Source: DATDRQ01 sp035291645 (lineage in GTDB: Bacteria; Chloroflexota; Anaerolineae; Anaerolineales; UBA4823). From it: a stretch of DNA of 5,026 nucleotides. The stretch spans positions 1 to 5,026 of the forward strand of contig DATDRQ010000398.1 in NCBI GenBank assembly GCA_035291645.1. The letters are read 5' to 3'. The position numbers were made by a program, and so were the translations under genes. The notes beneath the pieces are model-generated. The model was given only the letters and a program-made list of their open reading frames with translations, was not told the DNA's origin and made no database searches. Below, piece after piece: positions 1 through 5,026 of the stretch (its first letter is position 1; each line of letters begins with the position of its first letter).

Positions 1-1161
1 CTGGCGCTGCTCCTGGTCCAGTTCGTCGGGGTGCCTTACAGCCTGATCTTTGGCCGTTTGCCGCAGCCGTCCGAGAAGCGCCGTCCTTTGTTCCTGGCCT
101 TCATCGTGTTCAACCTGATCGCCCTGCCGGTCGTTGGGATCGCCGGGGCGCGGCTTTTGCCTGTGCAGTTCTCGGGGACGCCGCCCCCCGCGTATGGCGG
201 CACGGCAACCGCCGCCGGGCAGGGGACCTACCCGGCAGGCGATCCGGCAATCGTCTACGACGGCGCCTGGGATAGTATGGAGATCCCCTCCACGGTGTTG
301 GGAACGTCTGAGAGCGCGGCATACCGTTTCACCGACCAGCCTGGCGCCGGCTCCAGCCTGGCATACCACGGGCAGGTGGTGGAGATCACGTACAGTAGTG
401 GGCCGGATGGCGGGATGTGGGCAGTCGAACTGGACGGGCAACCCTTGCTCGAACCTGACAGCGGGGATCCTCTCACGATCGACGCCTATAGCCCCACCGA
501 CCGCTATGGGATTACCGCGACTTTCACGGCGAGTGCCCCTGGTGAGCACCTGCTGCGCCTGGTCAACACCGGGGAGAGCAACCCCGCCAGCCAGGGGATC
601 GTGATGACGGTGGCGGATGTCCAGGTCATCCCCCCTTCCCGCCAGAGCAACCTGGGGTTAATCATTGGGTTGCTCCTGGTGATTGTACTGATCTGTTTCC
701 TGCTGGCTCTGGTTGTGGGTAAGCCGTTGTTTTCCGGCCTTGCCGCGCGCATGGACACGAAGAACAGCATCCTGCTGGCGCTGGTTGTGTATGCGGTGAT
801 CGCCGTGTGGGGTTATTTCCTGAACTCGGTGATCGAGTTCTGGTTCCTGGCCTGGATGGTCGCAGTGGTACAGGGCGGCAGCCAGGCGCTGAGCCGCAGC
901 TTGTTCTCGGTGATGTCTCCGGCTACCAAGAGCGGCGAATTCTTTGGCCTGTTCGGGGTGATGGAGAAATTCTCGGGAGTGATCGGTCCGTTGGTTTTCG
1001 CCTTTACCGCCGCCAACTTCGGCAGCAGCCGCCCGGCAATCTTGAGCATCATCGTATTCTTTATTGTTGGAGGTTACTTGCTTACCCGGGTGGACGTTGA
1101 TGCCGGCCGGCAGGTTGCCCAGGCAGAGGATGCCAGGCTGTTTAGAGGGGAGTACGAGTAA
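1..1161 (+). CDS. UMF1/Atg22-like MFS transporter with a large extracytoplasmic insertion (5' end missing)
   Basis: Inner-membrane transporter; substrate unknown. The frame is open from base 1, so the N-terminal half lies outside the window and 386 codons are visible. The C-terminal part carries the UMF1 hallmark GGSQALSRSLF (about residues 292-302 counted from base 1), followed by EFFGLFGVMEKFSGVIGP, typical of bacterial Atg22-like MFS proteins. Hydrophobic segments lie near residues 1-19, 30-53, 217-239, 256-274, 276-293, 313-340 and 345-363. Between residues 54 and 214 is a polar stretch rich in Gly, Ser, Thr and aromatic residues, with beta-strand-like alternation (for example MWAVELDGQPL and HLLRLVNTGES). 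It begins with a low-complexity Pro/Gly/Thr/Ala linker and is probably a beta-sandwich outside the membrane. Ordinary UMF1 proteins lack it. Motif-A-like cytoplasmic loops (IFGRLPQPSEKRR and FSGLAARMDTKN) occur on both sides of it. The stop lies 4 bases before menG, indicating co-transcription. The family call is firm; the insert's fold is inferred. Confidence 0.88.
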   Translation: MALLLVQFVGVPYSLIFGRLPQPSEKRRPLFLAFIVFNLIALPVVGIAGARLLPVQFSGTPPPAYGGTATAAGQGTYPAGDPAIVYDGAWDSMEIPSTVLGTSESAAYRFTDQPGAGSSLAYHGQVVEITYSSGPDGGMWAVELDGQPLLEPDSGDPLTIDAYSPTDRYGITATFTASAPGEHLLRLVNTGESNPASQGIVMTVADVQVIPPSRQSNLGLIIGLLLVIVLICFLLALVVGKPLFSGLAARMDTKNSILLALVVYAVIAVWGYFLNSVIEFWFLAWMVAVVQGGSQALSRSLFSVMSPATKSGEFFGLFGVMEKFSGVIGPLVFAFTAANFGSSRPAILSIIVFFIVGGYLLTRVDVDAGRQVAQAEDARLFRGEYE

Positions 1162-1165
1162 CCAG

Positions 1166-1882
1166 ATGGCGAGCCTCGCCGGGGAAGAGCGGGCGCGCTA
1201 CGTCCAGGCCATGTTCGCGCGCATCGCCCGGCGCTACGACCTGATGAACCGTCTCATGACTGCCGGGCAGGATATCCGCTGGCGCAGGGAGGTCGTCCGG
1301 CGGGCGCAGCTGCCCCTCGGCGGGCGTTTGCTCGACCTGGGAGCGGGGACTGGCGACCTGGCCCGCGAAGCCCGCCGCCAGCAGCCCTCCGGGCAGCCGG
1401 TAGCTGCCGATTTCACCCTGGAGATGATGCGTGTCGGCAAGGCTCATCCCGCTTCGGCGGGATTTCCCTGGGCTGCCGCGGACGCGCTCTGCCTGCCGTT
1501 CGAGGGGGAGGTTTTCGATGCCGTGGTGTCCGGTTTCTTGATGCGCAACGTGGTAGACCTGCCTCAGGCCTTGCGCGAGCAGCGGCGCGTGCTCCGCCCC
1601 GGTGGGCGCGTCGTCATCCTGGACACGACCCGCCCGGCGCACAACCTGCTTTCTCCCTTCATCCGCCTTCACCTGAAGTACGTGATCCCAACCTTGGGTC
1701 GCCTGGTGACTGGCGTCGGTGAGGCGTATACATACCTGCCAGATTCGACCCAGGCGTTCCTGACAGCCGAACAGCTGGCGGAGGAGATGTGGTTGGCGGG
1801 CTTCTCCCAGGTAGGCTACCGGCGGCTCATGTTCGGAACCATCGCCATCCACTGGGGTCAAAAAGTAGGACAAAGTGAATGA
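1166..1882 (+). CDS. menG: MenG/UbiE-type demethylmenaquinone C-methyltransferase
   Basis: SAM-dependent methyltransferase expected to methylate the demethylmenaquinone ring, the last step of menaquinone synthesis, at the membrane face. It has 238 residues, normal for the family. Visible motifs in order are YDLMNRLMTAG (24-34), SAM-binding motif I LLDLGAGTGDLA (55-66), DALCLPFEGEVFDAV (106-120) followed by GFLMRNVVD (123-131), RVLRPGGRVVILDTT (141-155) and YTYLPDST (188-195). All follow UbiE/MenG order. Both classic signatures are degenerate: QDIRW stands where HxxW is usual after YDxMN, and LDTT replaces LEFS after the GG motif. I chose ATG 1166 because it begins about ten residues before the conserved YVQAMF region. 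A purine-rich GGGGAG (1147-1152) lies 13 bases upstream, a rather long spacing. The open frame extends upstream into the transporter gene, but that part resembles nothing in the family. The gene follows the transporter by 4 bases and precedes ubiX. A related quinone or small-molecule methyltransferase is the main alternative. Confidence 0.87.
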   Translation: MASLAGEERARYVQAMFARIARRYDLMNRLMTAGQDIRWRREVVRRAQLPLGGRLLDLGAGTGDLAREARRQQPSGQPVAADFTLEMMRVGKAHPASAGFPWAAADALCLPFEGEVFDAVVSGFLMRNVVDLPQALREQRRVLRPGGRVVILDTTRPAHNLLSPFIRLHLKYVIPTLGRLVTGVGEAYTYLPDSTQAFLTAEQLAEEMWLAGFSQVGYRRLMFGTIAIHWGQKVGQSE

Positions 1883-1900
1883 AAACACTGGAACCAGGCC

Positions 1901-1906
1901 AGGAGG
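1901..1906 (+). promoter_or_regulatory. Shine-Dalgarno site of ubiX
   Basis: AGGAGG lies 10 bases before ATG 1917. It decides the ubiX start: an in-frame GTG at 1875, overlapping the menG stop by 8 bases, would also give an open frame but has no comparable site and would add 14 residues unlike the family. Confidence 0.75.
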
Positions 1907-1916
1907 AGCAGCTCAT

Positions 1917-2492
1917 ATGCAGAAAAACCGCCGGCTGGTGGTAGGAATAACAGGCGCCTCCGGGGTGATCCTCGGCATCCGCCTGTTGGAGATGGTCCGG
2001 GAGTTTGGGATAGAGACTCACCTGGTGCTATCCCCGGCAGCCCGGGCGACGATTGCGCAGGAGACGACCTGGAAGGTTAGTGAGGTGGCCGCGCTGGCTG
2101 ATGTGCACTATAACTACCAGGACATCGGCGCGGCGATCGCCTCCGGCTCCTTCGCGACCTTGGGGATGGTCATCATCCCCTGCTCGATCAAGACCCTTTC
2201 GGCGGTCGCTAACTCCTATGCCGGGGACCTGCTGGGGCGCGCCGCGGATGTTACCTTGAAAGAAGGCCGTCCGCTCGTCCTGGTCGTGCGCGAGACCCCG
2301 CTGCACCGCGGCCACCTGCGCCTGATGGGCCTGGCTGCCGAGGCAGGCGCGGTGATCTTCCCGCCCGTCCCCGCTTTCTACGCCCGCCCCCAAAGCCTGG
2401 ACGACGTGGTCACCAACCTGGTGGGGCGCGTGTTGGCGCGCCTGGGGATCGAAAACGACCTGTTCTCCGAGTGGACCGGGATGGCAGAATAG
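1917..2492 (+). CDS. ubiX: UbiX-type flavin prenyltransferase
   Basis: Makes prenylated FMN from FMN and dimethylallyl phosphate. This is the cofactor of UbiD-family (de)carboxylases; the enzyme is cytoplasmic and usually a dodecamer. The protein has 191 residues, close to the E. coli enzyme. The N-terminal Rossmann motif GITGASG (10-16) binds the flavin phosphate, PCSIKTLSAVA (88-98) is the conserved SxKT segment, and RETPLH (125-130) is a family hallmark. Recalling the Pseudomonas aeruginosa numbering (R122, K129, R139, E140, Y169, R185, W200), every position matches here at a constant offset of 14: R108, K115, R125, E126, Y155, R171 and W186. The enzyme should therefore be active. ATG 1917 is supported by the AGGAGG at 1901. 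It sits 34 bases after menG, presumably in the same transcript, which suggests service to a UbiD-like decarboxylase of quinone synthesis. No UbiD gene is in the window. A decarboxylase-independent flavoprotein role is unlikely given the full active site. Confidence 0.95.
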   Translation: MQKNRRLVVGITGASGVILGIRLLEMVREFGIETHLVLSPAARATIAQETTWKVSEVAALADVHYNYQDIGAAIASGSFATLGMVIIPCSIKTLSAVANSYAGDLLGRAADVTLKEGRPLVLVVRETPLHRGHLRLMGLAAEAGAVIFPPVPAFYARPQSLDDVVTNLVGRVLARLGIENDLFSEWTGMAE

Positions 2493-2516
2493 ACTGGCCT
2501 GCTCGATCCAATCCCC

Positions 2517-2522
2517 TAAAAT
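2517..2522 (+). promoter_or_regulatory. Possible -10 element before the split-barrel gene
   Basis: The 43-base gap after ubiX contains a short AT-rich patch in otherwise GC-rich DNA, with TAAAAT 13 bases before ATG 2536. There is no -35 box at proper spacing (TAGACT at 2490 would leave 21 bases) and no Shine-Dalgarno site before the ATG. A very short-leader or leaderless start would explain both. This is weak evidence. Confidence 0.3.
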
Positions 2523-2535
2523 ATTAGCCTATCTG

Positions 2536-3039
2536 ATGCCCGGCTTAACGTTCCCGTTTATTGATCTGCTCGATCTATCGACGCTGACCCTGGCGACCAC
2601 CGGCCAGGCTGGGGAACCCCACGCTGCTACGGTTTACTTCGCCGCGCATGAGCGCCTGGACTTATATTTCTTCTCCGATTCGTCCAGCCAGCATAGCCTG
2701 GACGTCGAGCACGACGAGCGCGCCGCAGCTAGCCTCTATCCCGAAAGCCGGGCGTGGCAGGAGATCCGCGGCCTGCAGATGCGGGGGACCGTCCGGCGTG
2801 TCGAACCAGGTGCGGGCTGGGAGCAGGCCTGGGAGCTCTACCTCGCTAAGTTCCCGTTTGTGGCCGGGCTGGGAACCCAGGTTGCCCGCACCCAGCTGTA
2901 CGTATTTCAGCCATACTGGATCCGCCTGATCGATAACCGGAAGGGCTTTGGCTTCAAACAGGAGTGGGTGTGCAGGGGGGCGCCCGGGAGCGCCGCAGCC
3001 GGCTGGCAGTTAGTGGACACGGGAGAAGTGGGTGGCTGA
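2536..3039 (+). CDS. Pyridoxamine 5'-phosphate oxidase-like FMN-binding split-barrel protein
   Basis: Small (167-residue) cytoplasmic protein resembling the PNPOx-like split-barrel family (YhbP-like), which bind FMN or related cofactors; reaction unknown. The N-terminal part shows the family's strand pattern, LTLATTGQAGEPHAATVYFA (17-36), then LYFFSDSSSQHSLDVEHDER (43-62), where the ligand phosphate contacts normally fall. It continues with WQEIRGLQMRGTVRRVE (74-90), whose GLQxxG is typical. The C-terminal motif IRLIDNRKGFGFKQEW (129-144) matches the conserved 'DN-GFG' ending. It lacks the C-terminal extension of true PdxH, so it should not be called a pyridoxamine phosphate oxidase. No ribosome-binding site is evident before ATG 2536, but the next in-frame ATG lies well inside the barrel. 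Its last 8 bases overlap the start of the following methyltransferase gene, so the two are probably translated together. Confidence 0.78.
   Translation: MPGLTFPFIDLLDLSTLTLATTGQAGEPHAATVYFAAHERLDLYFFSDSSSQHSLDVEHDERAAASLYPESRAWQEIRGLQMRGTVRRVEPGAGWEQAWELYLAKFPFVAGLGTQVARTQLYVFQPYWIRLIDNRKGFGFKQEWVCRGAPGSAAAGWQLVDTGEVGG
3021..3025 (+). promoter_or_regulatory. Shine-Dalgarno site of the overlapping methyltransferase gene
   Basis: GGGAG lies 6 bases before GTG 3032, inside the end of the preceding gene. It supports the GTG start and the 8-base overlap (GTGGCTGA) with the upstream stop, a typical translational-coupling arrangement. Confidence 0.6.
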
Positions 3040-3781
3040 GCGCGATCTGGAGAAAGCTGCCCTGCGCGGCGAGCCATCCTATGTATGGCGCGCCGGGCAG
3101 GAGCGCCGCCTGCAGATGATCCTGTCGGCCGCCGGCGATCGCCTGCACGGCAGGTTGCTGGAAAACGGCTGCGGGGTGGGCAGGTACGTCCAGCACCTCG
3201 TACCTCATGCTGCGATGGTGGTTGGGCTGGAGTATGATCTGGAGCGCGCCGGGCAGGCGCGCCAGATCGCGCCGCATATTCTCGCCGCAGCCGGAGAGCG
3301 CCTGCCGTTCCCTGCTGGCTCTTTTGACGTGGTCTTAAGCCACGAAGTGCTCGAACATGTCCAGGATGACCGGGGAGCGGTCGAGGAGATGGTGCGCGTG
3401 CTGCGACCGGGCGGGCGGATCATCCTGTTCGTGCCGAACCGGGCATATCCCTTCGAAACCCACGGCCTGTACTGGCGCGGGCGTTACCGTTTCGGCAACG
3501 TCCCCCTGGTCAATTACCTGCCGCGCCGCCTGCGCGACCGGCTCGCTCCTCACGTGCGGGTTTATTCTACCGGCGATCTCCAGCGCCTGTTTGCCGGGCT
3601 CCCGGTGCAGACGGTGGAGTGGACGGTTATTTTTGGGGCCTACGATAATATCATCGCCCGCCGCCCGGCGCTCGGCAAAGCGCTGCGCCGCCTGCTGCAG
3701 GGATTGGAAAGGACGCCCGCCAGAGCCCTGGGGCTCTCCCATTTCTGGGTGGTGGAGAAAACCGGCGGTAGGCAGGGGTGA
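3032..3781 (+). CDS. Class I SAM-dependent methyltransferase (Methyltransf_11 type)
   Basis: 249-residue soluble methyltransferase; acceptor unknown. Motif I is LLENGCGVGRYV (42-53), where Glu-Asn stands in place of the commoner Asp-Ile/Val. It is followed by the acidic VGLEYD (64-69), ERLPFPAGSFDVVLSHEVLE (89-108) and RVLRPGGRIILFVPNR (122-137). The last runs into AYPFETHG (138-145), then a basic stretch with YLPRRLRDRLAPHVRVYS (162-179). The PNR-x-P-x-E-x-HG pattern is common in methyltransferases of glycan, lipid or secondary-metabolite pathways, but I cannot assign one. The GTG start is supported by GGGAG 6 bases upstream and overlaps the split-barrel gene by 8 bases. The gene ends 19 bases from the stop of the convergent gene, and no clear terminator hairpin lies between them. 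Many homologs are annotated only as generic methyltransferases, so the class is secure and the role open. Confidence 0.85.
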   Translation: MAERDLEKAALRGEPSYVWRAGQERRLQMILSAAGDRLHGRLLENGCGVGRYVQHLVPHAAMVVGLEYDLERAGQARQIAPHILAAAGERLPFPAGSFDVVLSHEVLEHVQDDRGAVEEMVRVLRPGGRIILFVPNRAYPFETHGLYWRGRYRFGNVPLVNYLPRRLRDRLAPHVRVYSTGDLQRLFAGLPVQTVEWTVIFGAYDNIIARRPALGKALRRLLQGLERTPARALGLSHFWVVEKTGGRQG

Positions 3782-3800
3782 TCCGCAGGACGCCGGACGA

Positions 3801-4691
3801 TTATTTCACACGGAAGTCGTAGATGCCATCGATCACCGGGAAATGCCTGCCGCAGGCGGGGCAAACGATCTCATTGGGCGCTTCTTCCAGGAGGAGATAG
3901 GCGCACGCCGGGCAGCGGAAGAGGGCTTCCTGACTGGCTGCCGGGGTGTCTCCAACCGCCCGGGCGCGCACGAAGACGCTCGGGCTGAGCTGCCACCAGT
4001 CGCCGGTCCGCTGCGCCAGCGAATCCAGGCGGACCAATATATCCAATGCCACCCGGCGTTTCATCCAGCCTGTGCGGAAATGGGAGACGGTCAGCTGGCG
4101 TTCCGAGTGGAACCCACACTCCTGCAGCCAGTCCCGCACCGCCTGCGGGTGAAAGTCGAAGTTCAGCGCGGCGAACTCGACCGGTTCGTGCGTGAACGGG
4201 CTCCACGACTGCCGCCGCAGGAGGAAGCGCAGGATGGCCTTCAGGTTCTGCTTGTTGGCGTATTCCAGGATAAACACCCCGCCGGGCTGCAGCACCTGGC
4301 GAACCTGGCTGAGGGCGCGCTGGGGCGCGACCAGGTGGTGCAAAGTGCGGATCATGGTGGCGGCGCCGAAGCGCCCGGTGACGAACGGCAGGCGGTAGGC
4401 ATCCGCCGCCACGTAATTGTAGCGATCTGACTGGCCCAGGCGTTCCTGGGCCTGTTGCAGCTGGGTGAGCGAATAATCCAGCAGTACGACGCGCTTGAAA
4501 TTGCGGTAGCGCGGGGTGTTGCGCCCGGCGCCTGCCCCCACTTCCAGCAGGATCTCCCCCGCCTGGGGCAGCAGCCGCTCGAGGGCGACCGCCTCGACGC
4601 GGTCTTCGTAGGCGCGCTCGCCCTGATCCCAGAATGAGGTCTGGTAGTCGGAGCCTTCGTAATCGCAGATCGGGGGATGGTCAACAGCCAT
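3801..4691 (-). CDS. SAM-dependent methyltransferase fused to a C-terminal Trm112-like zinc ribbon
   Basis: 296-residue two-domain protein; substrate unknown. The N-terminal domain is a class I methyltransferase: motif I ILLEVGAGAGRNTP (47-60), LLDYS (70-74), AADAYRLPF (95-103), RTLHHL (115-120) and LQPGGVFILEYANKQNLKAI (134-153). After a linker (about 245-257) comes a zinc ribbon with C260-x2-C263 and C277-x2-C280, both written CPAC, ending in RHFPVIDGIYDFR (282-294), the pattern of Trm112/YcaR-type domains. In eukaryotes and archaea a separate Trm112 activates RNA and protein methyltransferases; here the partner appears built in (inference). ATG 4691 has no Shine-Dalgarno sequence, although a plausible promoter lies 45-73 bases upstream. 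Its - strand neighbour is a UDP-glucose dehydrogenase, which suggests polysaccharide or envelope modification, but an RNA or protein substrate is possible. It converges with the + strand methyltransferase, to which it shows no close similarity. Confidence 0.87.
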   Translation of the reverse strand: MAVDHPPICDYEGSDYQTSFWDQGERAYEDRVEAVALERLLPQAGEILLEVGAGAGRNTPRYRNFKRVVLLDYSLTQLQQAQERLGQSDRYNYVAADAYRLPFVTGRFGAATMIRTLHHLVAPQRALSQVRQVLQPGGVFILEYANKQNLKAILRFLLRRQSWSPFTHEPVEFAALNFDFHPQAVRDWLQECGFHSERQLTVSHFRTGWMKRRVALDILVRLDSLAQRTGDWWQLSPSVFVRARAVGDTPAASQEALFRCPACAYLLLEEAPNEIVCPACGRHFPVIDGIYDFRVK

Positions 4692-4699
4692 AGGACGAC

Positions 4700-4738
4700 A
4701 AAGGACGCCCTCAGAGGCTTTCCCTGTCCGCGTCCTTT
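4700..4738 (-). repeat. 9-bp inverted repeat between the two minus-strand genes (terminator or operator)
   Basis: AAAGGACGC (4700-4708) is perfectly complementary to GCGTCCTTT (4730-4738), with a 21-base loop. Read on the - strand it lies about 50 bases after the dehydrogenase stop and 8 bases before the methyltransferase ATG. The 3' arm ends in TTTGTCGT, not a convincing U-tract, so as an intrinsic terminator it is weak. One arm overlaps the candidate -10 box, so an operator is an equal possibility. Confidence 0.5.
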
Positions 4739-4764
4739 ATACTCCAGAAATTAATCGATGCAAA
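4736..4764 (-). promoter_or_regulatory. Candidate sigma70-type promoter for the methyltransferase/Trm112 gene
   Basis: On the - strand, TTTGCA (4764-4759, 4 of 6 to consensus) is followed after 17 bases by TATAAA (4741-4736, 5 of 6). Transcription would start near 4729, giving a leader of about 38 bases before ATG 4691. The AT-rich composition contrasts with the surrounding genes. No experimental support is visible. Confidence 0.5.
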
Positions 4765-4775
4765 GGCTAATCGAT
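4752..4775. repeat. Pair of direct TAATCGAT repeats around the candidate -35 box
   Basis: TAATCGAT occurs at 4752-4759 and again at 4768-4775, 16 bases apart start to start. The copies flank the candidate -35 element of the - strand promoter. They could be regulator half-sites or chance in an AT-rich gap. Confidence 0.4.
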
Positions 4776-4780
4776 CCCCA

Positions 4781-4802
4781 CATCGAGCCTCACGCCTCGA
4801 TG
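4781..4802 (-). repeat. Inverted repeat spanning the dehydrogenase stop codon
   Basis: CATCGAG (4781-4787) pairs with CTCGATG (4796-4802) across an 8-base loop containing the TGA stop of the - strand dehydrogenase. There is no T-run after it on either strand, so it is not a standard terminator. It could protect or pause the mRNA end. Confidence 0.35.
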
Positions 4803-5026
4803 CCGATCGTCTCGTGGGAGACTTTGCCGTTCTGGGCGCTGCCGTTATACCCGCGCCCCAGCCCGCGGTACTTGAAGCCTAGCCGCTCCATTTTCTCCGG
4901 GTCGTAGATATTGCGCCCGTCGAAGAGCACCGGCTGGCGCATGTTGTCCCGCAATTGATCCAGGTCCAGCTGTTTGAATTCGTTCCATTCAGTCACCACG
5001 ATCAATGCGTCGCAGTCCTTCGCCAG
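4790..5026 (-). CDS. ugd: UDP-glucose 6-dehydrogenase, C-terminal fragment
   Basis: Oxidises UDP-glucose to UDP-glucuronate with two NAD+, supplying precursors for exopolysaccharide or envelope glycans in the cytoplasm. Only the last 78 residues are visible; the frame stays open to the window edge, so the gene continues beyond 5026. Diagnostic pieces are ALIVVTEWNEF (7-17 of the visible part), the end of the substrate-binding Rossmann-like domain, and the FDGRNIYDP motif (35-43), whose DGRN is characteristic of UDP-glucose/GDP-mannose dehydrogenases. VTEWxEF favours the UDP-glucose branch over the GDP-mannose one. After the usual ending GFKYRGLGRG there is an extra tail of about 19 residues rich in Gly, Asn and Ser, a little longer than many homologs. 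A 98-base gap with its own promoter-like signals separates it from the downstream methyltransferase gene, so the two may or may not share a transcript. Confidence 0.9.
   Translation of the reverse strand: MAKDCDALIVVTEWNEFKQLDLDQLRDNMRQPVLFDGRNIYDPEKMERLGFKYRGLGRGYNGSAQNGKVSHETIGIEA

Noticed and set aside
1064..1165. Upstream in-frame ATG codons for menG inside the transporter gene
   Set aside because: The extra N-terminal residues come from the transporter's coding sequence read in another frame, and the family normally starts near ATG 1166.
1142..1888. A 248-codon open frame on the - strand opposite menG
   Set aside because: It mirrors a well-supported gene in GC-rich DNA, and its translation has no recognisable motif.
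1875..1916. GTG 1875 as the ubiX start, overlapping menG
   Set aside because: The added 14 residues are unlike the family, and AGGAGG stands directly before ATG 1917.
2499..2575. Direct repeat CTGCTCGATC at 2499-2508 and 2566-2575
   Set aside because: Only two 10-base copies, one of them inside coding sequence; chance is a sufficient explanation.
3782..3800. Bidirectional terminator between the convergent genes
   Set aside because: Only a 4-bp TCCG/CGGA pairing is present with no T-run; too weak to annotate.
3357..4430. A 357-codon + strand open frame crossing the convergent gene ends
   Set aside because: It runs out of frame through one methyltransferase and antisense through the other, both of which have strong motifs. 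Its translation is Arg/Ala/Gly-rich noise.
1..5026. Defence, mobile-element or phage system
   Set aside because: No nuclease, integrase, transposase, reverse transcriptase, terminal repeats or spacer array is visible; all genes fit metabolism and transport.

Overview
The window reads as a GC-rich bacterial chromosome segment, tightly packed with genes, several of which overlap or lie a few bases apart. The predicted proteins (a UMF1-type transporter, a menaquinone methyltransferase, UbiX, and methyltransferases beside a UDP-glucose dehydrogenase) look most like Chloroflexota of the Anaerolineae type. That placement comes from general resemblance only; no marker gene is present to confirm it.

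Layout. Bases 1-3781 carry five genes on the + strand. They are the 3' part of a UMF1/Atg22-like major facilitator transporter (1-1161), a MenG/UbiE-type quinone C-methyltransferase (1166-1882), the flavin prenyltransferase UbiX (1917-2492), a small FMN-binding split-barrel protein (2536-3039) and a class I SAM methyltransferase (3032-3781). Gaps are 4, 34 and 43 bases, followed by an 8-base overlap. The first three are very likely one transcription unit. The last two are translationally coupled and may have their own weak promoter in the short AT-rich patch before 2536. Two genes on the - strand converge on them. These are a methyltransferase with a C-terminal Trm112-like zinc ribbon (3801-4691) and the C-terminal end of a UDP-glucose 6-dehydrogenase (4790-5026, truncated by the window edge). 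The 98-base gap between these two holds a good candidate promoter, a 9-bp inverted repeat and a pair of 8-bp direct repeats.

How the genes may work together. MenG performs the final ring methylation of menaquinone. UbiX makes the prenylated FMN used by UbiD-type decarboxylases, which occur in quinone synthesis. The pair therefore points to menaquinone synthesis, possibly the late steps of a UbiD-dependent (futalosine-type) route, although no UbiD is visible here. The - strand methyltransferase lies next to a nucleotide-sugar dehydrogenase, so envelope or exopolysaccharide modification is a reasonable guess for it.

The most unusual item is the transporter. A segment of about 160 residues, predicted to be an extracytoplasmic beta-rich domain, is inserted in the C-terminal half together with what looks like an extra helix-loop-helix unit. 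The second most notable is the methyltransferase/Trm112 fusion and its regulatory-looking upstream region. I see no RNA genes, CRISPR arrays, insertion sequences or phage genes.
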